A stretch of DNA of 64,000 nucleotides from Meandrina meandrites (Eukaryota > Cnidaria > Anthozoa > Scleractinia > Meandrinidae). Each line of letters opens with the position of its first letter. Position 1 is the stretch's first letter. Both the position numbers and the translations under genes were made by a program. Below the pieces are notes generated by a model. That model was not told the DNA's origin and searched no databases. It saw only the letters and a program-made list of their open reading frames with translations. Location: NCBI GenBank assembly GCA_963693305.1, contig OY855905.1, positions 23,642,437-23,706,436 on the forward strand, written 5' to 3'. Below are positions 37,801 to 47,700 of this stretch, in pieces.

Positions 37801-37835
37801 GGAATAATGGACAACACTAAAAGAAGTGCGTTCAT
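22868..37835 (-). CDS. Gene A: secreted MACPF-pentraxin protein (one frameshift)
   Basis: Thirteen exons, 5' to 3': 37835-37796, 37148-37032, 36386-36160, 35749-35513, 34565-34453, 34170-33940, 33456-33344, 32654-32038, 31515-30792, 30451-30094, 29782-29645, 23881-23647, 23282-22868. Domains in order: short hydrophobic leader (MNALLLVLSIIP), variable linker, Ala-Ser-Lys-Arg, helical segment (VQEAVVDKGIEVAGKLVDKQ), Cys-containing domain with GYH and MNGCWG, MACPF core with the family signature R-W-G-T-H-F and a following G-G, beta-rich modules, six-Cys module, Ser/Pro-ended pentraxin-like domain with W-H-Q-I-C-A-T-W. MACPF proteins oligomerise into membrane pores; anemone PsTX-60-type toxins and animal perforins belong here, but are shorter. 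Exon 9 has one base too many (724 nt), so the frame breaks near 31180-31215. Two introns present in paralogue B are absent. Real gene, recent pseudogene or assembly error cannot be separated here. Confidence 0.83.
23919..24050. mobile_element. 132-bp SINE-like insert with 11-bp target duplication
   Basis: AACTGAATGTT occurs at 23908-23918 and 24051-24061. The body shares TGAACTGCGGAT, CAGTGAATTTCCAATTTAAG and AATAAAGAAGCCTGAA with the palindromic insert at 8044-8255. It sits just upstream of gene A exon 12. Confidence 0.78.
25041..25606. mobile_element. Repeat element with ACGAAAACTAAGACC motifs
   Basis: ACGAAAACTAAGACC and its complement GGTCTTAGTTTTCGT recur in both orientations at the two ends (25044-25160 and about 25578-25606), with palindromes TTTTCGTAATTACGAAAA. 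It lies in the 5.8-kb gene A intron, directly beside the next element. Confidence 0.65.
25607..27089. mobile_element. 1.5-kb TIR element with TAA target
   Basis: Inverted ends TGCACCAGTCATTTGTTTCC / GGAAACAAATGACTTGTGCA, with TAA at 25604-25606 and 27090-27092. It contains a 30-base-class poly-C run (25628-25653) and a nested hAT-like insert. No transposase frame was recognised. Confidence 0.72.
25823..26387. mobile_element. Nested hAT-like element
   Basis: Ends CCGGGCTCGAAATT / AATTTCGATCCCTG, with subterminal TCGCCA/TGGCGA motifs, flanked by AATGACA at 25816-25822 and 26388-26394. C(A)GGG termini and a 7-8 bp target fit hAT elements. Confidence 0.72.
27837..28083. mobile_element. Short TIR element
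   Basis: Ends ATTCACACCAAAGC... / ...GCTGGTGTGAAT with inner GTTTAACTAAAC-type inverted motifs; about 245 bp. Target duplication not clear. Confidence 0.6.
28790..29600 (+). mobile_element. Non-LTR retrotransposon remnant (RT C-terminal tail), split by a MITE
   Basis: The plus strand encodes V-L-L-Y-G-C-E-T-W followed by KLDTFQHNCLLRTLRI, then after an interruption T-N-E-E-V and RRRRWRWIEHVLRMD. These are hallmark motifs of the C-terminal part of LINE reverse transcriptases. Stops and indels follow. It lies antisense to gene A in its largest intron. Confidence 0.85.
28917..29291. mobile_element. TA-flanked MITE inside the LINE remnant
   Basis: 375 bp, ends CACTCTTTTTATA / TATAAAAAAGAGTG (one base offset), TA at 28915-28916 and 29292-29293. 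Taking out the element and one TA puts the two LINE segments in one frame (R-I-Y-W). Same family as 15089-15747. Confidence 0.85.
31170..31220 (-). other. Single-base frameshift in gene A exon 9
   Basis: Upstream the exon reads in the frame giving FHLYDGFDNGKSG; downstream the frame with ISILGLVLTFREADGSL matches gene B. The switch requires one surplus base in or near an A/C-rich patch (CCCAAAGAAAAA on the minus strand). No intron-sized gap or usable splice pair lies between the two. Confidence 0.8.
32948..33210. mobile_element. Truncated MITE of the CACTCTTTTT family carrying a nested pogo-like MITE
   Basis: Begins TA|CACTCTTTTTTATAAGG and shares AGGCTAAATATTCTTATTTTTCT with the 15.7-kb end of 15089-15747 (reverse orientation there). 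The far end is not recognisable. It is interrupted at 33045. Confidence 0.65.
33045..33202. mobile_element. 158-bp pogo-like MITE
   Basis: Ends CAGTTAGACCTCGCTAATTCGAAC / GTTCGAAATAGCGCGGTTCAACTG, flanked by TA (33043-33044, 33203-33204). Internal GTTATTTCGAA repeats. It lies in gene A intron 7. Confidence 0.82.
34657..35042. mobile_element. piggyBac-like MITE (TTAA target)
   Basis: 386 bp, ends AGAAACACTATCAC / GTGACAGTGTCCCT, TTAA at 34653-34656 and 35043-35046. It lies in gene A intron 4. Close relative of 22422-22801. Confidence 0.8.
36795..36882 (-). mobile_element. tRNA-derived SINE fragment
   Basis: Reverse complement contains an A-box-like TCAGTTGGTAAAGC and B-box-like CATGTCCGAATCCCGGT at tRNA spacing, but the stems do not pair as a functional tRNA. 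In gene A intron 2. Confidence 0.55.
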
Positions 37836-40398
37836 ATTTCGTCTTGTTCACTTCCGCTTTTTGCTTTGTTCTGTTCAGGCTGTTAGCAAGTGAAACTGGT
37901 TCTTTCTAAGAAGCTTAAAGTCAGTTAAATCTTCCTTATTAGGTAATTACAATGGAACCACATGCCGACACCTCACAAAGAACTTGCTCTGTAACCTGTC
38001 AGATAACATCGGGTAAGGTGATTTTCTGTCAGTTTTAAACCTTTGAGATATTAACCAACATTTTTCCTGTTCCAACAAACACTGAATGCATTTCAAATCC
38101 TTGTAGAGGAAATCTACAAGTTTGCAATTCTGCACGTGAAGTACTGTTTTTTTTTTCAGTCTATGAGGCTTTTCTCTGTAGCTTAAATTCATTCACTGTG
38201 GCAAAAAGTACTATGTTTCCACATATCTGAAGAGATAGAAAATGTACAAAATCACATTTGCCATATCGTTCTTCCTTATTCACATTCAGCGCGTGCAGCA
38301 GCAGTCTTCCCCTACTCATACTAGGGCAGTCTCGTCCCCAGGACGCTTCTCCCCTTCCTGGGGACGAGGTTGATACTAGGGGACTATATCTTTCGCGTAA
38401 GCTTGAAACTTTGATCCGACAATGTTAATTCAAATAGCTGTTAACGGCAAACATAGTTCTCGCGGTAATTTCAAGCTACAGCCTAAGAAGAAAGTGCAAC
38501 TTGGACACTTCAGTAAAAATATGAAAGACTCTGGTGGGTTTAAAATTTAGTTTTTGACGCCAGTTATGTGTCCCTGGGGGTACAAATGTTTACATACATT
38601 TGACTGGCTTCATTGTCTTTTGTCATTACGGCGCGATTGCTTCTTCGTGATGAAAAAGGCCTTTCTGATTAATTAAAACCTAAGAAAGAAATATTTCTAA
38701 AAGTCTGGGAGATTAAAAAACCGGTGGAGACCGACGTCTTCGATTCGTACGCGTTTTTATAACATTTATTGTTGTCCCAAACTTCGAATCGTGTTTCTAT
38801 ATCACTTTTTTCAGATAGGTATGGTTTGATTTATACGGATTTGTTGGTTACGAGTTGCTGTTGCCTTTCCGAAAATCTTAGCTTGCCCAAAACCGCAATT
38901 TTGTGTCTCCGAAAACAACAGACATTCCTATTTTTACGAATTCCAAGTTTTCAAAGTTCGAGGTATCATTTGACTTTAGAAAACCCAGTTTTTTTAGTTT
39001 AAGCCTTCAGAGAGGAAGAGATGGCCTTGACCACAAAATGCGATTGTGATTACAATGTGCTCCTTTTAACAAGTTAGTCTTGGTGTGTTTGAAAAAAAGG
39101 TGACCCGTTTGAGCATACTCAGTTTCGTGTACATAGAAAAGTATTTTTCTTCTTCTATCAATTAATTCACGCATGGACGGCGAGCAGACTGTTTCTTGTT
39201 CCTGAAATCCTGCACACGACCAGAAAATAAGAGTCAAAAATATGGAAGTATCTCGATTCGCATACATTTGTGTTTTCACGTCAAGCGCTAGGAAAAGAAA
39301 AGACTACTTGCAGTCAGAGTATAATTCACGCAAGTCTTCATGGAATACCGCAAATAATTCTTTTTTCCAAGTTTCGTAAGACTGCTATTTTTAAGATGTT
39401 TTCTTTTTTAGTCCAAGCACGCACGGTCCAGTATCACAACAGGAGGTCTAAATTAACGATGGCACTCACTGGGGTAACAGCCTAGCCTTGTTCTGTCGCA
39501 CTCGGTAACTTAGTAATCGTCGCACTTTGTAATAATGTTGTCGAACTTTGCATTACCTGAGCAATTTTTGATACCTTTTACATTTATAAAAAATATTCAA
39601 TTTCAGAAGCCTCAAAATATTCGGATTCATTCGAATCTAGCATGGCCACAATGACCCACGGAACATAGCAGGCAACTAATGTCAATTGCACCCACATAAT
39701 GCTGGAAACTGTCTTTTTGTATCTTGCTATATATGTTTACTGGAATCCCTTCTCCGTTCTGTTGTCCGTGGGGGCATAGGTTTGTACTTGGACTTGTTGG
39801 TGTCGTAGTTTGAGGTGGATTCTTGTGTAACAGAAAATCGAAGTGACCAGACCAAGTGTTGCGCAAGTGTTCTTCTCGTATACTGTTGAAGGCCCGGTGT
39901 TTATTGCATTAGACTTTTAAATCTCGCAATTTGAACATTTTCGTTAACTATAGATCTGTCAGTTGCTTAGATGTTATGTCGCTAGCCAGTTAAAAAACAG
40001 AAATAATTGAGCTTGTGCTATTTTCCCAAGCTGTTAGAAAAGATATCAGCATCGGAAGAATAGCATCGGTCATATATTTTTAACAAAACGTTTAAGTAAA
40101 AAAATAGGCGCATTTTAAGTTCTTCTGTTAGGGCAGATTCTTTGAGTCTTGTCACATGAGAAAAATACCCACCAAAATAGACGAGAAGTTTTCTGTGAAA
40201 GTATTTGCTATGTTGTCTGCGCTAAATTAGGATTCCCTGTCGTTGATTTTCCTTTCAGAGCTCATTTCCCCTCTTGGCATACAACTGTAGACAGAATGTT
40301 TGTTAAACTTGTTAAAGTTAACATTAAAGGGAGTTTGTGTTTAAGTCTTAGTAGCACCAGAAGTCCAGCACTTGATAGTTCTACTTTGTTAACCTGGA

Positions 40399-40488
40399 CC
40401 CGGTTGTTCGAAGCGTGGATAACGCTATCCACCGGATAAATCGCTATCCAGCGGACAAGTGTTGGCAAAACAAACTACGCTATCCACC

Positions 40489-40522
<34 letters not shown>

Positions 40523-40540
40523 ACCTTTGAACAACTGGGG
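40399..40540. mobile_element. 142-bp TIR repeat
   Basis: Inverted ends around GGTTGTTCGAA...GGATAACGCTATCCACCGGATAAATC and its complement GATTTATCCGGTGGATAGCGTTATCC...TTGAACAACTGGG. Noncoding. Confidence 0.72.
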
Positions 40541-41249
40541 CCTGTACTGTATTCAGATTCTAATTACCGAAGGAAGGACATACATCTTGTGCAAGATCTT
40601 AAAATCTATCTTGAACGAAAGGTCAAAATGTTGAGCAATTTCCTTTCCAGAGATCAGTATCGGATGGAAGTCAATTTAGTCATTTATTTGAAAGACAAAA
40701 CCTAATTTGAACTTTTCAATAATTAACACAATCTACGCGTATATGTTTTGTTTCAAATTTAGTTTTGGCTTAAACCTTTTCAAACCAGTTTGATTTATAT
40801 TTCCCTTTGTTTCAGATTATGTTAATCAGTATGGGACAATAAAAAATAAAAATCAAACTGGTTTGAAAAATGCTAAATCAAAGATAAATTTAAACCACAA
40901 AATAGTCTTGTAAAGATCTACCCATTGAAAGCATAAAATTGTGAACCCCCCTATACATGATATGGTTCACCACCCATCGAGGTGTTGGAACTTATTTCTG
41001 CAATAATTTTACGGTATTTACCAGTGAATTTGTTATTAAATTATTCACTGCGAACTGTGAAATAAGGTATAGACTTAAGGGTTTACCTAATTATATGCAG
41101 ATTTTAACTTTTTTGAACGCTTTCGTTCTTTCTTTTCAAACAATCGTTTGTCTCAAAGCTATCACTTCTTCCGTGGTTGTTGATGCGATTTTTGGAATAC
41201 ACAGGTCAGAGCATTCAAATGGTATATCATACAAAGGTATAGGGGGTCT

Positions 41250-41251
<2 letters not shown>

Positions 41252-41291
<40 letters not shown>

Positions 41292-41338
41292 CATAATAAT
41301 AATAATAACCATAATAATAATAATAATAATAATAATAA
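41252..41338. repeat. (AAT)n microsatellite
   Basis: About 29 AAT units, interrupted twice by AACC. Confidence 0.95.
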
Positions 41339-41678
41339 TTCAACAATGTGGATGTGAGATAGGAAGACTTTATTTATTCATACTGCCGTCATCGAGGCAA
41401 GCTAAGATATCATCAACACTGTAGATTCGGTTCTGCACCATACGGTTCGCTGAATTTGTTGTATCAGTTCTTGGGCTTCATAAAATATATCTCAATTTCT
41501 CAAAGAAAAAAACAGAAATAGGAATTTTTTTGTGGTTGTTTTTCGAATACTGTGCCGTAACGCTGTCTAAAAGTATAGCAAATTACATTTTTTACTTTTT
41601 AGCCAGAGAACCTCTTCATATATTTTTCATCGAAATCAATTGGAACTCTTTGGAGCATTAATTGGAATAACAGCGACA

Positions 41679-41684
41679 TTTATT
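41679..41684 (-). terminator. Polyadenylation signal of gene B
   Basis: AATAAA on the minus strand, 76 bases beyond the gene B stop at 41760. Confidence 0.55.
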
Positions 41685-41759
41685 TGTCGCGCTAAGAGCT
41701 TTCTTATGATGTCTTAATTATAATCTTTAAATTTGTAGCCTCGTATCAGTCCGGACAAA

Positions 41760-44700
41760 TCACTGGTACCCATACCAGTTGTATCGTTTAACTCCTCGCT
41801 TTCCCTGTGCTGGTGCCTCTGTAGTTACCGCTTGTGTGGTTGTTGCGGTTGTCGGGGGTGGGGTGACAGTGGTGGACACAGACTGGGGAATGGCTTCACA
41901 TGAAGACGGTTTGATATAGCGAGCTGCCTTTGTTGCATCGTACAAATCAGCCCAGGACAAGAAGCTTCCTACTCCGTTGTTGCACGATTTTGCAAAGCCT
42001 TCGATTTCTTGATTAGTGAGGACGCGGTCCCAGAGGTTGACTTGTGTCATCAGCATTTTGTTCAAAGACCCCGACCTTGCCAATTTCAAAGTGCCCAGTC
42101 TTCGTCCTAAGAAGTCGTTATAAATTCCGTACGAGTCTCTTTTACCGTCAAGATAAATTGACCAGGCGGCCGTCTTAGTTGACCATAAGATGCACACTTG
42201 GTGCCAAGCTTTGTCTCTAAACAAATCCACATTTCGCCTGCAACCAAGAATGAAATAAAGTAGTATACGACGTAATTATTCGTGCTTTGAAGACGATTAA
42301 CCTTTCCAGACTCCAAACCGAGTAGTCACGAGCAGGATAAAAACTTAAAGCAATTCTCGCAAATATTGTGTTGTAGTGTTTTAGGTTTCTACCGTGGCAG
42401 TAAGGCAAGTTTAATAAAGACCAAGGCTCATAATGAATTGTTACTAAAACTTTTAAAAAGGGGGACTTAAAGGAAACGGATTGAAGTGATATAGGGCGTC
42501 AGTGCAGTCTACAATTTATCCTCGCTCATCAATTAACCCTTTTATATGCAAAGACAACTAAGTTCAAAATTAAAATCATAGATATCTTATTAAACATTTT
42601 AGCGTGTAGTATCGCTGTATAAGATGCTGACTTTCCACCGTTTTTGAGGCCCAGTGCAGACGTCGTGCTTCTGCCGTGCCCTGACTAAATTCAGGAATTA
42701 AGTTCGACAAAAGCACGGCAGAAGTACGGCGTCTGAATCAAACTTAAAATTAAGTTCGGCAAAGCAATTAAGTTCGACAAGCTCTGCCGTGCTACACGAC
42801 TCTGGCACGACAGTGATTCAAACGTCGCGCTTCTGTCGTGCCAAACAAAATTCATAAATTATATTAAATGTATTTTGACGGGGGTAGTTACGGCGCCATT
42901 TTTGTTTGATCAACGCTGACTAATTGTTACGTGACTTCAGTAAGTCCCGAATTTGGCACGACTTCCAGTCTGGATCAGAGTTGTGTTTGTGCCGTGCTTC
43001 AGTCGAACCTATTACAATTAAGTTCGGCACAGCAGAAGCACGACGTCTGAACTGGGCCTGAATCATTCGCGAGGTCAAGAGGAATATAGAACCTGGTAAC
43101 CGGTCTTGTGAAGTGTATTTATCGTGACATATATTTATACTCAATTCGCGCGTTATTTGGACTCTCACGAAGTGGAGTTGAATAGTAATTAACAATTATT
43201 GGATAAGGTTGTCGTGAGCAAGGTTGGATAAGGTTGTCAGTTGCAAATCGCGATATTTTGCGAAAACCGAGTTCGATAATTGTTTTACCATTCGATCATT
43301 TAATTTGTTCTGCACAATTGCCTTCGGGAACTAGGAACCGTGCGCTTCCTTGCTAAAAAAATGCAGAAGAAAAGCACAACTTTACGTTCGATTATGCTAG
43401 CTGGTCTTCATCCAGATAAGATATTACCTAAATGCATTAAAGGAAATTTTCCGTTGCCTTCTTTGTATTCCCAAATAAATATATTAAATGTTTACACACT
43501 ATGGTCTCATTGCTAAAAATAATCCACAAGTGACTTACTTTTGTGTAATGCCACCGTGTATATACACCAAGAAAAGACTGTCACTTTCTCCTCTTAAAGA
43601 GGTGAGCATATTCATTCCTTGCATTTCCAACCAAACTGGATAAGCGTAATCGTCTCTTTCCTGAGATTTCCAGTTGCCCTCTCCCAACTTTAACCAAATG
43701 CAGGTACTGAGTTCATCCCCGACGGAGATTTCTTTCGTCAAGAGCCATCCTCCCTCCACCTTAGCATCGTAAGATTCTAAAAAAGACAAAGAAAATATGA
43801 GGAAACAAATATTATAAATCAAACAGAAACTTGTTAAAAATCCCAACTGGCAGGAGGCTAACCAGTCGGCCATTTACAAAGCGTGGAGGAGTTGAATTCG
43901 GGACCACCGAATGTTGGATCTAACACCCGGTGCACGGTTAATTGGGTCCCATAGGATACTCCCATAGGAATCTCGTGTTATTTTCTCGTGTTAGTAATCA
44001 TTTGCATTTTGGTTTTGGTATTATAATTTCCGACATCGCTCGTAGTTTTTTGTGCACCGTTAGCTTTCAACGAGCGCAGATTTCTGCAATCAAGCCTGTT
44101 GTGACAGAGTTACTCTTTTGCGGCCACAGCGCCAGAACAATGTAAGTTTTAAGGTTTCGCTTGTTTTCACCACTGTATGTCAATTTGTATATTTCATAGG
44201 TTTGTTTATTTTATTTTCAGTTTAAACCTCATTGCATCGGCTCATTTCATCACATCTACCTCGTCGATCTACTTCATCTATGTCATCCATCGTAATGTAT
44301 CCTGAAGTTCAGTAATTAAATGGTTAATGAGCGTTTATAATGTTGACTGCTGTATCGGCTGCGAAAGGATTCGTTTTGTGACAGTTACACCGAAGACAAA
44401 TCCATCTAGTGGCAGGGAGGAGGATTTGAACCCGGGACCTCCGGATTACAAGTCCAGCGCCCTAACCACTAGGCCACGCCGCCTCCAAGCCAGAACTATC
44501 AATCGTTAACCACTTTAATAGGAGGGGACCCCGGAGGGATCTCCCATATGAAACAGACGGGAATGCTCGTCGAAACATTTGACTTAAACCCCTAAAGGAG
44601 ACCAATCTGGACGTGACTCAAGCTTTTTTTTACCTCTCAAGAGATATCATTTTTGATGCCTGATCGGTCCAGACTGTCAACATAATATGATCGTGTTTTC

Positions 44701-47700
44701 TATTTCTTCACGTGCAACCCTAAATGAGACCATGATGGCTAAAAATATTGGCTTTTTCTCCTGAACATCCTAAATCCGTAATTCCATCCATTCAATTGCA
44801 GTCCCGCTTCTTTCATATGGAAGAGGTCCTCCCGGGGGAGGGAGCCTTGTCTAATAGCGTTGTTGTAGATGGTGGTGTCATTTTCTGCACACTGTACTGT
44901 TCACTAGGTCACACCAAAACTACCCCATCGCCTATCCACTAATGGGCCAATCAAGTAAAATTTCTTTCTGGCACTTACCAACACACTCCTTGTTTTTGTT
45001 TATCATTCCTGTTGATGGGCACTCTTCAAGACATTGCTGTGTGCCTGCCTTTTTTACAACTCTACAAACGTAGCATTGTTCGTCGCTGTTCGGTGCTTTG
45101 CAGCCTACAAAATTAAAGTAAAGCTTGTTTAACAATTGGTTCATGCTGTAGCGTGCACTATCAAGTTATGGTTAACACAGCAAGTTGCGAAAAGCTGAAC
45201 AGAAGCGTAAGAGTCGCTCGAGGCGGTTTTTTATCCCACTCTAACTCAGGATGCTTGCGGGAGAAAAAACCGGGCAAGACGATTCGCTCACGCTATCGGC
45301 ATGCGCTATTTTTTTTATTGGATTGTGGTACACGCTTGCGTATACTGAATTTGATTGCGCGGCTCTGCAAAAGGTAAAGTAAAGTCTGCATATGAGCCTA
45401 GTGGCCCACCAGGCCGGAGCTTATCCCGGTTTCCGTAGCATGGGATGCTCGTCCATCGCAGGGTTACCCCCAGCAGTAAATTCGCCGGTACCCATTTATA
45501 CACCTGGGTAGAGAGAGACACTATGAGAGTAAAGTATCTTGCCTAAGAACACAACGCAGCGCCCCGCCAGGGCTCGAACCCGGACCGCCCGATCCGGAGT
45601 CCAGCGCACTAACCATTAGGCCACCGCGCCTCCCCGGCTCTGCAAGCTTTGTTATAAATACGTATACAGGGCGGTTTTCTGGTGACCGCTAAACCTGAAC
45701 TGAAGTACCCTACTGGTAATCACCAACTACTGCAATGAAACAATTACAGCTCGTGGTAAAACAAATTAGACCCAGGTTTTCAACTGGTGTCCACTTGTGA
45801 TCCTGTTTGGCCAGAACTTGTGAAAACGGTACTAACGTTGAAAAATCGCGAGTTTAAGAAATCAAGATATGCAAAACCAATGCAAATAGCTAAAATTTCC
45901 ACTGTTGACTAAAAACTGCTTTTGGAACGTTTAGAAGCTTTTCGCAGCTCCGAATACAAACAGTGATACTAAAACACTGACCTGCTACAGGATTGCAATG
46001 TTTGTGACAATCTCTTGCGCACAAATTCTCAATTGTGTCCTTCTTGGTGTTTCCCTTGCACGTGACTTCCGTTCGCTTGTGTGACACAATATGAGCGTCC
46101 ATGATGTTTGCTGGCTCGTCCTTATTTCCAAAAGCATAAAATCGAATGTCGAAAGTTCTGCTTCTGTCAATCATGTTGAGGTAGACAATCCCACCGTCCC
46201 TTGTACCCAGACTCTTGCCGTACTCGATCAATGTTGCTTTACCGGAAATGGTGATGCACACAAAGTATGATTCGTAGAGCACGCTTTCTCCCAGGGCAAC
46301 GGCATCTACAGTTGTCGTGCTCGGCGAATCTCCTGCGGCCGCTGCACCCTAAAAACAATATATGGGTACGCATAAAAGTCTGTAATGCACTCTAAGTTTA
46401 TTGAATGTCAAGCAACTTTGAGGTCCAAGCAATCGTAAGCAAGGTACTTTAAAACATTTAATGAGCTATCCACAATTCAACAGTATGATGTAATATAATG
46501 GACAAAACTATTATAAATATACCCAAAAGGCATGTTTGCCACCTAGTACTACGCTGCAAACATTTTTTCGCGAGCGAGAATAACTTCGAGGTTTTCGCTG
46601 GGTGGTTGAGAGGGACGAAGGGAGCAACAAAGAACTGTGACCCTCAACATTCGAGAAACTCCTTAAACTACGAAAAAAGAATGAATGACATTTGAACAGT
46701 GAAACTAATCTTCTGCTCATACCTTAAAAATTACAACTTTCTGAGAAGAAATTTCGACGACATAGCGTGCGTTTAGATTCTTTGGAGAAGCAGAAAACAC
46801 AACATAAACTGTTCCCTTTGACGCGGCCGTAAAATGTAGGCATTTTCCTTCCATATCCACAAGATCAATACGAAGAATATTGGACCATTCTGCGTGGCAT
46901 GGCACCGTGCTAGGAGATGCTCCAGTGGCCAAGCGTACTTGGTTCCTCCTGCTTGCTACCTCCTCTGTTGTAACAGATTCAACTCTCGCAAGAGGCTTTC
47001 CTTTCATGTCAGCGGCAAGTGCAGGAAAAACCATCTTTGAGGACTTGAAATCTTCGTCGTCTAGGAATAAACTACCATCGTTGGCATTATAGGATAACGT
47101 CAGACCAAATATGTTCATTTTGTGTTTTCGAGGGTTGTTGGTTGGACCACTGAAACCGCTGTACATGTGGAATGCATTGTCGCTATCACTTGTGTACCAC
47201 TCGCCTTTCCTGTTATTGAGAAAACCTTGTTAACTACCGTTGATCAGTGGACTGGTTTTTAATGTGACAAAACAAAGCCTTCAGCGTCACTGACTTGAGC
47301 TTCACTGACTTCACTACTGACCCACTACTTTCTACTGAATACCCTTTATATACATTGAATATAAGTTACCCAAAGCATCGCCGCCTTAACACACCTTTAT
47401 CAGACTGAGAAAGGCTTCTGCACACCTTGCGTGCCTATGTTTTCTTCTCAGCAGAGGGTAAGGGTAATAGCCTGCTCCAGCTTGATTGGTGGCGAACGAA
47501 ATCAAGGCGAGAGAGCGGGAAGGAAGGAGGTTTGGGAAAGAAAAGAGCTGAGCGGGAGCGAAAGCGGTCTTCTCTCCACAATCCCCCTTGTTTGCACATC
47601 GCTCACCTTATGCTACTACCCCACCTAATGAGGGCCTGGAACAGGCTACAAGGATTAAAGAAATGCCCTTTTAACCTGTACCAGTTAGTTAGTTGAGAGG

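Larger units (their letters stand above)
37836..41678. other. Intergenic region between genes B and A
   Basis: No exon-like frame recognised. It holds an inverted pair CTCGTCCCCAGGA / TCCTGGGGACGAG near 38331-38368, a TIR repeat at 40399-40540 and an (AAT)n microsatellite at 41252-41338. The gene A promoter should lie at its left end, but no clear TATA box is evident. Confidence 0.5.

Noticed and set aside
44411..44486. tRNA-Thr(TGT) gene
   Set aside because: A and B boxes and an anticodon-like loop exist, but acceptor and T stems fail to pair; it is a SINE head.
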